The notes beneath the pieces were generated by a model. The model saw only the letters and a program-made list of their open reading frames with translations, ran no database searches and was not told the origin of the DNA. Shown here in pieces: positions 1-8,109 of a stretch of 64,000 nucleotides of DNA; position 1 is the first letter of the stretch; every line of letters starts with the position of its first letter. The position numbers and the translations under genes are program-made. This DNA comes from Pseudomonas petrae (GTDB lineage Bacteria > Pseudomonadota > Gammaproteobacteria > Pseudomonadales > Pseudomonadaceae): contig NZ_JAKJXE010000010.1 in NCBI RefSeq assembly GCF_021728295.1, positions 62,001 to 126,000 of the forward strand, in the 5' to 3' direction.

Positions 1-1
1 G

Positions 2-2299
2 GCCGGCCTTGAAGTGGACAGCGTCACCCCGGCAGCGGGCGTTTTCAGCGGTGTTGTGGTGGGCGAGGTGCTGAGCACCGAGCAGCACCCGGACGCTGAC
101 AAGCTGCGCGTTTGCCAGGTGAGCAACGGCGCCGGGACTTTTCAGGTTGTGTGTGGCGCGCCAAACGTGCGCCCCGGTTTGAAGATCCCGTTTGCCATGA
201 TCGGCGCAGAGTTGCCGGGCGATTTCAAAATCAAGAAAGCCAAGCTGCGTGGAGTCGAATCCAACGGCATGCTGTGTTCGCAGGCCGAGTTGCAGGTAGG
301 CGAGGGCAATGACGGCCTGATGGAGCTGGCGGGCGACGCGCCGGTTGGTCAGGATGTGCGCGTTTATCTGGAGCTGGACGACGCAAGTATTGAAGTCGAC
401 CTGACGCCCAACCGTGGCGACTGCCTGTCGGTGGCCGGTCTGGCCCGTGAAGTGGGTGCGCTCTATGACGCAGTCGTCACGCACCCACAGGTTGCAGCGG
501 TTCCGGCCGTTCACGATGAAGTGCGTCCGGTTGAAGTGCTTGCGCCTGCGGCGTGCCCTCGCTATCTGGGTCGCGTCATCCGCAATGTCGACCTGTCGCG
601 TCCTACGCCGTTGTGGATGGTTGAGCGCCTCCGTCGCTCGGACGTCCGCAGCATCGACGCCGCGGTCGACATCACCAACTACGTGATGCTTGAACTGGGT
701 CAGCCGTTGCACGCGTTCGACCTTGCCGAAATCAATGGCGGTATTCGCGTGCGTATGGCGGAAGAGGGCGAGAAGCTCGTGCTTCTGGATGGTCAGGAAG
801 TCAGCTTGCGCGCTGATACCCTGGTCATTGCCGACCACCAGCGTGCCCTGGCCATCGCCGGTGTCATGGGTGGCGAGCACAGCGGCGTGTCCGCGACGAC
901 CCGCAATATTTTCCTTGAAAGCGCCTTTTTCGATCAGATTGCCGTTGCCGGCAAGGCACGTTCGTATGGCCTGCACACCGACGCCTCCCATCGCTACGAG
1001 CGCGGCGTCGACTGGCAGCTGGCCCGCGAAGCCATGGAGCGCGCCACCGGCCTGCTGCTGGAAATCACCGGCGGTGAAGCCGGTCCGGTCATCGAGACCG
1101 TCAGCGATCAGCATCTGCCTTCGGTTGAGCCGATCATTCTGCGTGCAGAGCGTATCGAGCAGATGCTGGGCATGAAGATGGACGCAGCGGAAATCGAGCG
1201 TCTGCTGACCGCGCTTGGCCTCACCGTCGCGCTTCACGCCAGCGAGCAATGGCGCGTCGAAGTGCCAAGTCATCGCTTTGATATCACCCTCGAAGTCGAT
1301 TTGATCGAGGAGCTTGCGCGTCTCCACGGTTACAACCGTCTGCCGGTTCGTTACCCGCAGGCGCGTCTGGCACCACAGCCGCGTGCCGAGGCTCAGAGTG
1401 ATCTGCCGGCCTTGCGTCGGCTGTTGGTGGCGCGCGGTTATCAGGAAGCAATCACCTACAGCTTCATCGATCAGAAATGGTTTGAGCTGTTCAGCCCGGG
1501 CGTTGAGCCGCTGTTGCTGGCCAATCCGATCTCGGCTGACATGTCGGCAATGCGTTCGTCCCTGTGGCCGGGTCTGGTGAAGTCGCTGCAACACAACCTC
1601 AATCGCCAGCAGGATCGCGTGCGCCTGTTCGAGAGCGGGTTGCGTTTCGTCGGTCAACTGGAAGGCTTGAAGCAAGAGCCGATGCTGGCGGGTGTGATCT
1701 GCGGCAGCCGTCTGCCGGAAGGCTGGGCGCAAGGCCGCGATGTCGTCGACTTCTTCGACGTCAAGGCTGACGTCGAAGCAGTGCTGGGCTTCGCCGGTGC
1801 GCAGGATGATTTCCGTTTCGTACCCGGAAGCCATCCCGCGCTGCACCCGGGTCAGACCGCCCGTATCGAGCGTGAAGGGCGTGAAGTCGGCTACATCGGC
1901 GCGCTGCACCCTGAGCTGTCGAAAACGCTGGGACTTGATCGTCCGGTGTTCGTGTTCGAGCTGGTTCTGGCTGAAGTTGCCGTGGGCCGCCTGCCGAAAT
2001 TCCACGAGCTTTCACGCTTCCCGGAAGTGCGTCGCGACCTGGCGCTGCTGGCCGATCGTGATGTTTCGGCGACCGCCGTGCTGGACGTTATTCGTGAGAA
2101 TGCAGGGGAATGGCTCACAGACCTCAGGCTATTTGATGTTTATCAGGGTAAAGGCATTGATCCGCTTAGAAAAAGCCTTGCAGTCGGCTTGACCTGGCAA
2201 CATCCATCGCGCACTCTTACTGACGATGAGGTAAACGCTTCGACGCAGCAAATTCTCACCTCGCTAGAGGAAAGGTTAAACGCCACGTTAAGGAAGTAG
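2..2299 (+). CDS. pheT: Phenylalanyl-tRNA synthetase beta subunit (5' end outside window)
   Basis: This is the beta chain of the (alpha-beta)2 enzyme that charges tRNA-Phe. The reading frame is open from base 2, so only roughly the first 30 residues are missing. The visible part starts just before the EMAP/OB-fold tRNA-binding domain (AGVFSGVVVGEVL, HPDADKLRVC). The B3/B4 editing domain, the B5 domain and the C-terminal ferredoxin-fold anticodon-binding domain (LPKFHELSRFPEVRRDLALL) follow. The gene ends 3 bases before ihfA, the usual pheS-pheT-ihfA operon of gammaproteobacteria. Confidence 0.98.
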   Translation, partial: AGLEVDSVTPAAGVFSGVVVGEVLSTEQHPDADKLRVCQVSNGAGTFQVVCGAPNVRPGLKIPFAMIGAELPGDFKIKKAKLRGVESNGMLCSQAELQVGEGNDGLMELAGDAPVGQDVRVYLELDDASIEVDLTPNRGDCLSVAGLAREVGALYDAVVTHPQVAAVPAVHDEVRPVEVLAPAACPRYLGRVIRNVDLSRPTPLWMVERLRRSDVRSIDAAVDITNYVMLELGQPLHAFDLAEINGGIRVRMAEEGEKLVLLDGQEVSLRADTLVIADHQRALAIAGVMGGEHSGVSATTRNIFLESAFFDQIAVAGKARSYGLHTDASHRYERGVDWQLAREAMERATGLLLEITGGEAGPVIETVSDQHLPSVEPIILRAERIEQMLGMKMDAAEIERLLTALGLTVALHASEQWRVEVPSHRFDITLEVDLIEELARLHGYNRLPVRYPQARLAPQPRAEAQSDLPALRRLLVARGYQEAITYSFIDQKWFELFSPGVEPLLLANPISADMSAMRSSLWPGLVKSLQHNLNRQQDRVRLFESGLRFVGQLEGLKQEPMLAGVICGSRLPEGWAQGRDVVDFFDVKADVEAVLGFAGAQDDFRFVPGSHPALHPGQTARIEREGREVGYIGALHPELSKTLGLDRPVFVFELVLAEVAVGRLPKFHELSRFPEVRRDLALLADRDVSATAVLDVIRENAGEWLTDLRLFDVYQGKGIDPLRKSLAVGLTWQHPSRTLTDDEVNASTQQILTSLEERLNATLRK

Positions 2300-2302
2300 C
2301 GT

Positions 2303-2605
2303 ATGGGGGCTCTGACGAAAGCTGAGATGGCCGAACGTCTGTACGAAGAGCTAGGCCTGAACAAACGAGAAGCCAAGGAACTGGTCGAGCTGTTCTTTGA
2401 GGAAATCAGGCACGCTCTGGAAGATAACGAGCAGGTCAAATTGTCCGGATTCGGAAATTTTGATCTGCGCGACAAGCGCCAGCGACCGGGCCGGAATCCC
2501 AAGACAGGGGAAGAAATCCCCATTACCGCTCGCCGTGTGGTCACCTTTCGCCCAGGGCAGAAACTGAAGGCCCGAGTTGAGGCTTATGCTGGAACCAAGT
2601 CATAA
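2303..2605 (+). CDS. ihfA: Integration host factor alpha subunit
   Basis: A 100-residue DNA-bending protein that pairs with IhfB. The sequence is textbook IHF-alpha: an N-terminal ALTKAEMAERLYEELGLNK helix, then GFGNFDLRDKRQRPGRNPKT, which holds the proline that intercalates in DNA, and VVTFRPGQKLK near the end. It follows pheT by 3 bases and overlaps the next gene, so the three are probably co-transcribed. IHF is also needed by many integrases and sigma-54 promoters, including hrp regulation in P. syringae; that link is general knowledge and is not shown here. Confidence 0.98.
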   Translation: MGALTKAEMAERLYEELGLNKREAKELVELFFEEIRHALEDNEQVKLSGFGNFDLRDKRQRPGRNPKTGEEIPITARRVVTFRPGQKLKARVEAYAGTKS

Positions 2606-2942
2606 CGACGAGCTACCGCCTATCCCTGGCAAACGCTACTTCACCATTGGTGAAGTCAGCGAGCTCTGCGCGGTCAAACCGCACGTTCTGCGTTATTGGG
2701 AGCAGGAGTTTCCTCAACTCAACCCGGTCAAGCGCCGCGGAAACCGCCGGTATTATCAGCGACAGGACGTGCTGATGATCCGCCAGATCCGCGCGTTGCT
2801 CTACGATCAGGGCTTCACCATTGGCGGTGCGCGTTTGCGCATGTCCAGCGATGAGGTCAAGGATGATTCGCTGCAGTACAAGCAGCTGATCAAACAGATG
2901 ATTGCCGAGCTGGAAGATGTCTTGGTCGTGCTGCGTAAGTGA
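2586..2942 (+). CDS. MerR-family transcriptional regulator
   Basis: A 118-residue MerR-like protein. Its N-terminal winged-helix domain (YFTIGEVSELCAVKPHVLRY, WEQEFPQLNPVKRRGNRRYY) is followed by a short coiled helix. It lacks a metal-binding C-terminal domain with cysteines. The chosen ATG lies inside the 3' end of ihfA (20-base overlap), which implies translational coupling. This pheT-ihfA-merR-tRNA-Pro order is conserved in Pseudomonas. The target is unknown. Confidence 0.93.
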   Translation: MLEPSHNDELPPIPGKRYFTIGEVSELCAVKPHVLRYWEQEFPQLNPVKRRGNRRYYQRQDVLMIRQIRALLYDQGFTIGGARLRMSSDEVKDDSLQYKQLIKQMIAELEDVLVVLRK

Positions 2943-3037
2943 CATCGCGCGGCTAGCCTAAATACTTCCATCATTCAGAAGCTTAGGGTATATTCCTCGA
3001 CGCTTTCGCAAGAACCCGCAACACATTAACGCCTAGT

Positions 3038-3114
3038 CGGGGCGTAGCGCAGTCCGGTAGCGCACTAGCATGGGGTGCTAGGGGTCGAGTGTTCGAATCA
3101 CTCCGTCCCGACCA
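3038..3114 (+). tRNA. tRNA-Pro (anticodon GGG)
   Basis: A full cloverleaf can be drawn. The acceptor stem CGGGGCG pairs with CGUCCCG, the anticodon stem CUAGC/GCUAG carries a loop with GGG, the T arm is GAGUG/CACUC with a UUCGAAU loop, and CCA is encoded. A TATATT box at 2989-2994 is a possible -10 element about 44 bases upstream. The gene is followed by a strong terminator. Its 3' part is partly repeated at 27515-27541, so it is the likely integration site of the island that follows. Confidence 0.97.
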
Positions 3115-3142
3115 TATTTTTTGATGAAAATCAGACGCTTTA

Positions 3143-3168
3143 GCCGATCTTCAAAGATCGGCTTTTTT
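3143..3168 (+). terminator. Rho-independent terminator of tRNA-Pro
   Basis: An 8-bp perfect stem GCCGATCT/AGATCGGC with a 4-base loop is followed directly by six T. It lies 28 bases past the tRNA CCA end. Confidence 0.93.
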
Positions 3169-4113
3169 GTGCTTTCCATTTTCAATAGGAGGGCACATAT
3201 CGGGCAAATGGAAACGTGTGTGCGGCCATCGGTGATCCTCTACTGCAATCGGAGAGCTGATTGCAATAACTCAATGGGTCGTGATGCTGTGATGTCACTG
3301 TGAGTTCACGCCGCTTTTGGCCCTTTTTCGCGCGGCCTTTGGCACCAATTCTGTCTGATATTTCTCTTCCTTTCTCAGCTTTTTCGCATGTCAGATAAAC
3401 TTGGTAAACGCCCTGTTTCCGAGCCATCAGGGCGTTTTTCCTCATCCGCTACGTGCCACTAACCCCTGGAAGCTCAGTTCCGATTCTTCGTTCTTAAAGA
3501 TCACCATGCCAAATCAGCGAAACCGGCTGTATGTCACGCGGGCCTTGCCTTTGAAGACAAACGGAAGCAGCGAAAGCCGGACTTCCGATGGTGCGCTAGG
3601 GAAACGGAACAGAGCGCGGGGGGGGCGGGGAGGGTGGTTGAGCAATCGCCAGCTCTGTGAAAGGTCTCTAGTCGCCGCCCGAGTCCTTTGATCACAAGGC
3701 CCAGGGGCCGATTTTGAATCAAAACATCGCATCCGAGAGCCTGACTCATACCTCCAAATTCGACGTTTTTGGGCCCAAACCGCAGTGCCAAACAGGCCGC
3801 AAATTGACCCGACTTCATGCTGTTTTGGTGACAAACCATTTTGCAGGTAGCTGGCACCGATTGAGTGCCGCTCAACCCTCAAAAGATCCGTTGGCCGCGG
3901 CTTCTAGCGGTCAGCTCGGAATCTCTTGCAAGGTCCTGGTCGTTGCCAAATCCGCTGCTAACTCACAGGTATGGGGAAGGGGTAACGGACAGTAAAGCAG
4001 TTCTTAAGCTCAGTATCCACTCTCAGTGGATCGATTAGGTGTTACCGTCAGGAATCGATTTTTGGTCGCGCCGGCTTGGTGATTCCACGCTCGACTTTGG
4101 CTAAAAAGGGCGG
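3169..4113. other. Non-coding stretch with no recognisable gene
   Basis: About 0.9 kb, apart from the terminator at 3406-3442. Open frames exist on both strands (for example 3514-3882 minus and 3714-3995 plus). They have poor codon use, no convincing ribosome site and no family resemblance that I can see. A hairpin ATCCACT/AGTGGAT lies near 4015-4031 without a T tract. This is probably the eroded left end of the island. Confidence 0.6.
3406..3442 (+). terminator. Orphan rho-independent terminator
   Basis: A 10-bp perfect stem AAACGCCCTG/CAGGGCGTTT with a 12-base loop runs into a T-rich end. No recognisable gene precedes it, so it may be left from a gene deleted near the left island junction. 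Confidence 0.75.
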
Positions 4114-4206
4114 GTTACGGGCTTGCAGTTGTATCCCCTGGTCGATGCGCTACGTGACTTAATGGTCGAGCAGCAGGTCGTGCACGCGGATGAAACGCCC
4201 AGGTAA
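4114..4206 (+). pseudogene. IS66-family transposase (TnpC) fragment
   Basis: Thirty codons ending in TAA encode a segment with YPLVDALRDLMVEQQVVHAD followed by ETP. In IS66-type transposases this is the conserved stretch around the first catalytic aspartate (…HADETPV…). Nothing of the rest of the element (TnpA, TnpB, TnpC termini, inverted repeats) is seen next to it. It is a dead remnant and the only transposon trace that I recognise in the window. Confidence 0.8.
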
Positions 4207-4237
4207 ATGCCTGCTCCGAGCTTGAAGAAAACCCACG

Positions 4238-4813
4238 TTGACGCCATTGCTGGCTGAATTTCAAATTGGCAATCCGGGCGCCCGGCTTGAGTTGTCCATC
4301 GCTGAACATACAGAGGATCTGTTGCGCCGTGACGCCGACCTCGCCGTGCGCATGCTTGGACCGCAACAGGGCGCATTGATCGCTCGAAGCCTGGATCACA
4401 GTAGAGTTTGTCCCTACGCCCATCGCGACTATCTGGTGCGGGAAGGTGCGCCGCGAAATCGCGAGCAACTTATGGAGCACCGATTAGCCGGTTACGACCG
4501 TCGCATCGGGTTGCATGCGCATTGGCAGGCGAAGGGGCTCCCGATGCCCATCGAACAGCTGGCATTCCGCTCTGATTGCGCCATGGCGCGATTGGCAGCA
4601 CTCCGTGCAGGTCTCGGGATTGGCCTATGCCACATAACGCTGGCCCCTCGGGAGTTCGAGTTGGTTGCATTGGAACCTGAGTTATTTGGCTTCGATTTGG
4701 AGATATGGCTGGCGATCCATGAAGACCAACGTGAGCGAGCAGGGTTGCGCAAACTGTTGGATTTTCTCGCCGAGCGCTTGCCTATACAGCTGGGAGTTGC
4801 CACCTTGAGTTAG
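4238..4813 (+). pseudogene. LysR-family regulator, effector-binding domain only
   Basis: The frame reads as the C-terminal two thirds of a LysR regulator: LLAEFQIGNPGARLELSIAE, then the typical DLAVRM motif, RAGLGIGLCH near the end and a C-terminal FLAERLP. The DNA-binding HTH is missing. The frame opens with a TTG right after the IS66 remnant, so the 5' end was probably lost in the same rearrangement. It is unlikely to be functional. Confidence 0.75.
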
Positions 4814-4835
4814 GCCAAGGAAGCGGGCGGCGGTC

Positions 4836-5759
4836 TTAACGGGCGAGTGGTCTTTTCTTGGTACCAGGCTTGTTAGCCGACACATGCAAGTAAGAAAGTA
4901 CACTTTCAGTCAGCTCCGCAGACAGGCGCACAGCCTCCTTGTTTCGCGTCATCACGGCAGCGACCAAACCCTCTATCAACGCCAATACCGCCGAATTTGA
5001 ACTGATCAGAACCGGATGATTTGCTGCCGCGAACAGTGTGTAATCGGCGATGTTGGCCAAAGGTGACGCGGGTGAATCCGTAATGGCGAGCACCGCTGCC
5101 CCGCGCTCGTTGGCGAATCGTGCCAATTGCAGCGTGTCCTGTGAGTAACGCGGCAGCGAGATTGCAAGCAATACGTCATCTGGGGTGATTGAGGCCAGCC
5201 GATAGGCTGCGTTTTCGTTGCCTCCCTCCATGCTGATTGCCTGAGCGTCCGCGATGAAGGGGATCAGGTTGGACGCGGCGAGTCCAGCCATATAAGCACT
5301 GTTTCCGAATCCGAGAATATAGATTTTGCGCGCCCGAATCAGCGCCGCGACAAACGCTTCGAACACCTGCGAAGGATTGTTGGTGTTTGTGGTACTCAGG
5401 TTGCTGGCCGCCAGTTGAAGTTGTTCGGTCAAGCCAAATTCCCCCGAGGGACGCAGGGCCATTTCATCGCGCAACTTGTCGACCGGCGACACCATGTCTT
5501 GCAAGGTCGAGACCAACTCCGCCTTCAGTTGCGTGTAACCCTTCAAACCCAAGGCTCGGGACAGCCGATTGACCGCCGCCGGTGACGTCAGTGACTGCAG
5601 GGCCAGTTCCTCGATGTTCAGGGTTGCTGCCTTTAAAGGGTGACGCAAAATGAAGTCAGCGACCTTGCGCAACGAGGGTTGCAGATCCGGTGAGGCCTGC
5701 GCGAGGGTGCGCATGATGGGGGCGGTATAAACAGTGGCATTGCGAGAGGGTTGGAGCAT
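4836..5759 (-). CDS. MurR/RpiR-family transcriptional regulator
   Basis: A 307-residue protein. It has an N-terminal RpiR helix-turn-helix domain (RKVADFILRHP, then IEELALQSLTSPAAVNRLSR, about residues 15-95) and a C-terminal SIS phosphosugar-fold domain (about 135-265: ARKIYILGFGNSAYMAGLAA, then DDVLLAISLPRYSQDTLQLA). It is the last gene of a minus-strand group with the deacylase and the binding protein, so it probably controls them and the divergent cyanophycinase-like gene. RpiR proteins usually sense phosphosugars, but several act on amino-acid and amine genes. The ligand here is unknown. Confidence 0.9.
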   Translation of the reverse strand: MLQPSRNATVYTAPIMRTLAQASPDLQPSLRKVADFILRHPLKAATLNIEELALQSLTSPAAVNRLSRALGLKGYTQLKAELVSTLQDMVSPVDKLRDEMALRPSGEFGLTEQLQLAASNLSTTNTNNPSQVFEAFVAALIRARKIYILGFGNSAYMAGLAASNLIPFIADAQAISMEGGNENAAYRLASITPDDVLLAISLPRYSQDTLQLARFANERGAAVLAITDSPASPLANIADYTLFAAANHPVLISSNSAVLALIEGLVAAVMTRNKEAVRLSAELTESVLSYLHVSANKPGTKKRPLAR

Positions 5760-5828
5760 AGGTCAGGCCAGCCTGTCGATCGATGGCCCCAGTGTATCTG
5801 AAGCGAGCGGATTCACGGGGATGTTGCC

Positions 5829-6941
5829 TCAATCGGTCAGTAGTCTTCCATGGCGGATGGGCTCGCTGCCCGTGACCTTGGCCAGCCAGAGGCCTGGTTG
5901 AGCAAAACGCAATCGCTCGCGGGCATAAAGAATGCCGTTCGTGGTGGCGCACACTTGTGTGTGTCTGTCGCTGATCGGATCGAAGACGTCAAAGAGCGGG
6001 TCGCCTTTATTGACTCGCGCGCCCAGTGGCTTGAGGAACGATACAACGCCCGTGTGTGGCGCATAGGCATACTGCGCGCCTGCGAAGGGCGTTGCTTCAC
6101 AGCATGGCAAGGGGGCAGCTGGCCACTCGCCGCTGATCATTTCCAGCTCGCTCAGGTACGCCAGGATGGCTTCGGCGTGAGCTTCGGCCTCGACCTGGCC
6201 GGTGTCCGCCATACCGCCCAGTTCGATTGTTGTGGCCATACACGCCATCGGAATGGCGGCCGCAGAAAATTGTTTGGCCAGTTGGAGCCATAGCATCGAG
6301 CACGCTTCGTCAAAGGAATCGCCGCCAGCGGCTTCAGCCAGCAAGGCCACGCTTGCACCAAGGCGAGTCGCCAGTGGCGTCAGTGCATCCCAGAGCTGTG
6401 GCAGGCTGTAAAGCAATAAAACAGATTCAAAATCGCAGTGCAGATCGAGCACTACGTCGGCGTCACAGGCGTGAGTGAGTAAGAGGCGTTGCAGTCCCTC
6501 AAGGGCTGACGCCGCCTGCGGCAGCTCAGCCAGCACCTCATGCATGGCTGCTCTGATAATCCGCACATTATCGTTGGCCGTTGCGTGCAGGCGACCAGTG
6601 ACTTTTGTCGCGACCTTTTCAGCGAGTGACGGGAAATCGCGATTGAAATTCTTGCCACTGGAAAAGTCGAATCGACCTTGGTGGGTGGCTTGAAACATCT
6701 GTGACAGTCCAATCGGATTAGCCACTGGAACCAGTTCGATAGTCGCGTTCAAGCGACCTTCCTTCTCCAGCTCGCGCAAGCGTTTTTTCAGGTCGACCGC
6801 GACGCGCATGCCTGGTAGTTCATCCGCGTGCAGCGATGCCTGAATGTAGGCTTTTCTCGGGCCGCTACCAAAACGAAAAACCGACAGCCTTCGCTCGATA
6901 CCTGGGCTGCCCCAAGGCAGCAAGTGCTCGATATGTTCCAT
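5829..6941 (-). CDS. Succinylglutamate desuccinylase/aspartoacylase-family zinc deacylase
   Basis: A 370-residue member of the AstE/AspA branch of M14 carboxypeptidases, which hydrolyse N-acyl amino acids or related amides. Zinc ligands are visible as H-x-x-E in ASLHADELPG (about residues 36-45) and a later His in DLHCDFES. The C-terminal part looks like the beta domain of the family (GARVNKGDPLFDVFDPISD). It lies 58 bases downstream of the cationic amino-acid binding protein gene and upstream of the RpiR gene, all on one strand. A role in releasing amino acids from N-acyl or aspartyl compounds imported or produced by this cluster is inference. Confidence 0.85.
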   Translation of the reverse strand: MEHIEHLLPWGSPGIERRLSVFRFGSGPRKAYIQASLHADELPGMRVAVDLKKRLRELEKEGRLNATIELVPVANPIGLSQMFQATHQGRFDFSSGKNFNRDFPSLAEKVATKVTGRLHATANDNVRIIRAAMHEVLAELPQAASALEGLQRLLLTHACDADVVLDLHCDFESVLLLYSLPQLWDALTPLATRLGASVALLAEAAGGDSFDEACSMLWLQLAKQFSAAAIPMACMATTIELGGMADTGQVEAEAHAEAILAYLSELEMISGEWPAAPLPCCEATPFAGAQYAYAPHTGVVSFLKPLGARVNKGDPLFDVFDPISDRHTQVCATTNGILYARERLRFAQPGLWLAKVTGSEPIRHGRLLTD

Positions 6942-6999
6942 ACAGAATTCCTGAAAAGGACTAGCGGGAGTCGCCGTCTAGCGCCTCCCGCGGACGTGA

Positions 7000-7776
7000 T
7001 CAGCCGCCGTAAATGTCATAGCTGAAGTACTTGCTCTGGATTTTCTGGTAGGTACCGTCTGCGCGAACGGCATCGATAGCCGCGTTGAGCTTTTCAGCGG
7101 TTGCAGAGTCGCCTTTGCGTACCGCGATACCCGCGCCGTTGCCGAAATATTTGCCGTCGGTGAAGTCCGGTCCTACTAATGCGAAACCCTTGCCTGCGTC
7201 GGTTTTGATGAAGCCTTCATCAATGTTGACAATGTCGGCAAGGGTGGCGTCCAGGCGTCCTGACGCCAGGTCCAGGAACGCTTCACTCTGGGAGCCGTAG
7301 CGCACGACTTCAATACCCGCTGCGGCGAATTTATCACTGGCATAGCGATCATAGGTTGACGCTCGCTGAACGCCCACTCGTTTTCCTTTGAGGTCTACCA
7401 GCGGGTCGTTGACGACGGTGCCGGCCTTCATCGCCAGTTTGCCAGGCGTGTGATAGTACTTTTTGCTGAAATCGACCGATTTAAGCCGATCGGGTGTGAT
7501 CGACATGGAGGAGAGGACGGCGTCGATCTTTCGAACCTTCAGCGATGGAATCAGTCCGTCGAACTGCTGCTCAGTCCATACACATTTGACCGCCATTTTC
7601 TCGCACAGCGCATTCCCGATGTCGTAGTCGAAACCGGTGATCGCCCCCTCTGCTGTCTTGGACGCAAAGGGGGGGTAGGCGGCTTCGATACCGATGCGAA
7701 GTGTCTGTTCTTCCGCCATCGCGAATGCGCTCAGGCCGGTTAACGCAATGGCGCTGAGGAGAGTGGTTTTTTTCAT
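7000..7776 (-). CDS. ABC transporter periplasmic binding protein for a cationic amino acid (ArgT/HisJ type)
   Basis: A 258-residue solute-binding protein of family 3. A Sec signal peptide (MKKTTLLSAIALTGLSAFAMA) is followed by the family start LRIGIEAAYPPFASKTAEG, then FDYDIGNALCEKM and DAVLSSMSITPDRLKSVDFS. The sequence is closest in look to lysine/arginine/ornithine- and octopine-binding proteins. No permease or ATPase is encoded nearby, so it must share a transporter encoded elsewhere or be an orphan. It is divergent from the cyanophycinase-like gene, which fits uptake of arginine-rich breakdown products (inference). Confidence 0.9.
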   Translation of the reverse strand: MKKTTLLSAIALTGLSAFAMAEEQTLRIGIEAAYPPFASKTAEGAITGFDYDIGNALCEKMAVKCVWTEQQFDGLIPSLKVRKIDAVLSSMSITPDRLKSVDFSKKYYHTPGKLAMKAGTVVNDPLVDLKGKRVGVQRASTYDRYASDKFAAAGIEVVRYGSQSEAFLDLASGRLDATLADIVNIDEGFIKTDAGKGFALVGPDFTDGKYFGNGAGIAVRKGDSATAEKLNAAIDAVRADGTYQKIQSKYFSYDIYGG

Positions 7777-8109
7777 GGTGGTACTCCTTGCATCGGGTAT
7801 CAGGTGGGTGACGTTTTGGCACCGACGACGGTTTAGCCAGTCGACGCGCCACCAGTAAATGAAACGAATATTTCCATAAAAAGTAAAGCAGGAAAATTAT
7901 AAACTCATTGAGGCCCTGGTGGGAATTTAGAGTTAACTTGTTAAGCGATTGATAATAAAGACAAAAAAACAATATCACCGCACGCAAACGGTCTTTTTTT
8001 CGCGTTGGTGGATCTTGAGTCGTGTACTTTTGCGGCGTATAAGATTTCACTAATGCAAAAGATGAAAATAAGTTTTCAAGCTGGCGACATGAGGGCGTAG
8101 AGGTCGTCG
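7777..8109. promoter_or_regulatory. Divergent promoter region, binding-protein gene / cyanophycinase-like gene
   Basis: A 333-base A+T-rich intergenic stretch between two divergent genes. A GAGG element at 8100-8103 is the ribosome site for the gene at 8110. Several A/T-rich near-palindromic pieces around 7860-7900 could bind the RpiR regulator, but no site is certain. Confidence 0.5.

Noticed and set aside
3514..3882. Minus-strand frame of 122 codons after tRNA-Pro
   Set aside because: Composition and codon use look random, a second frame is equally open here, and no motif is seen.
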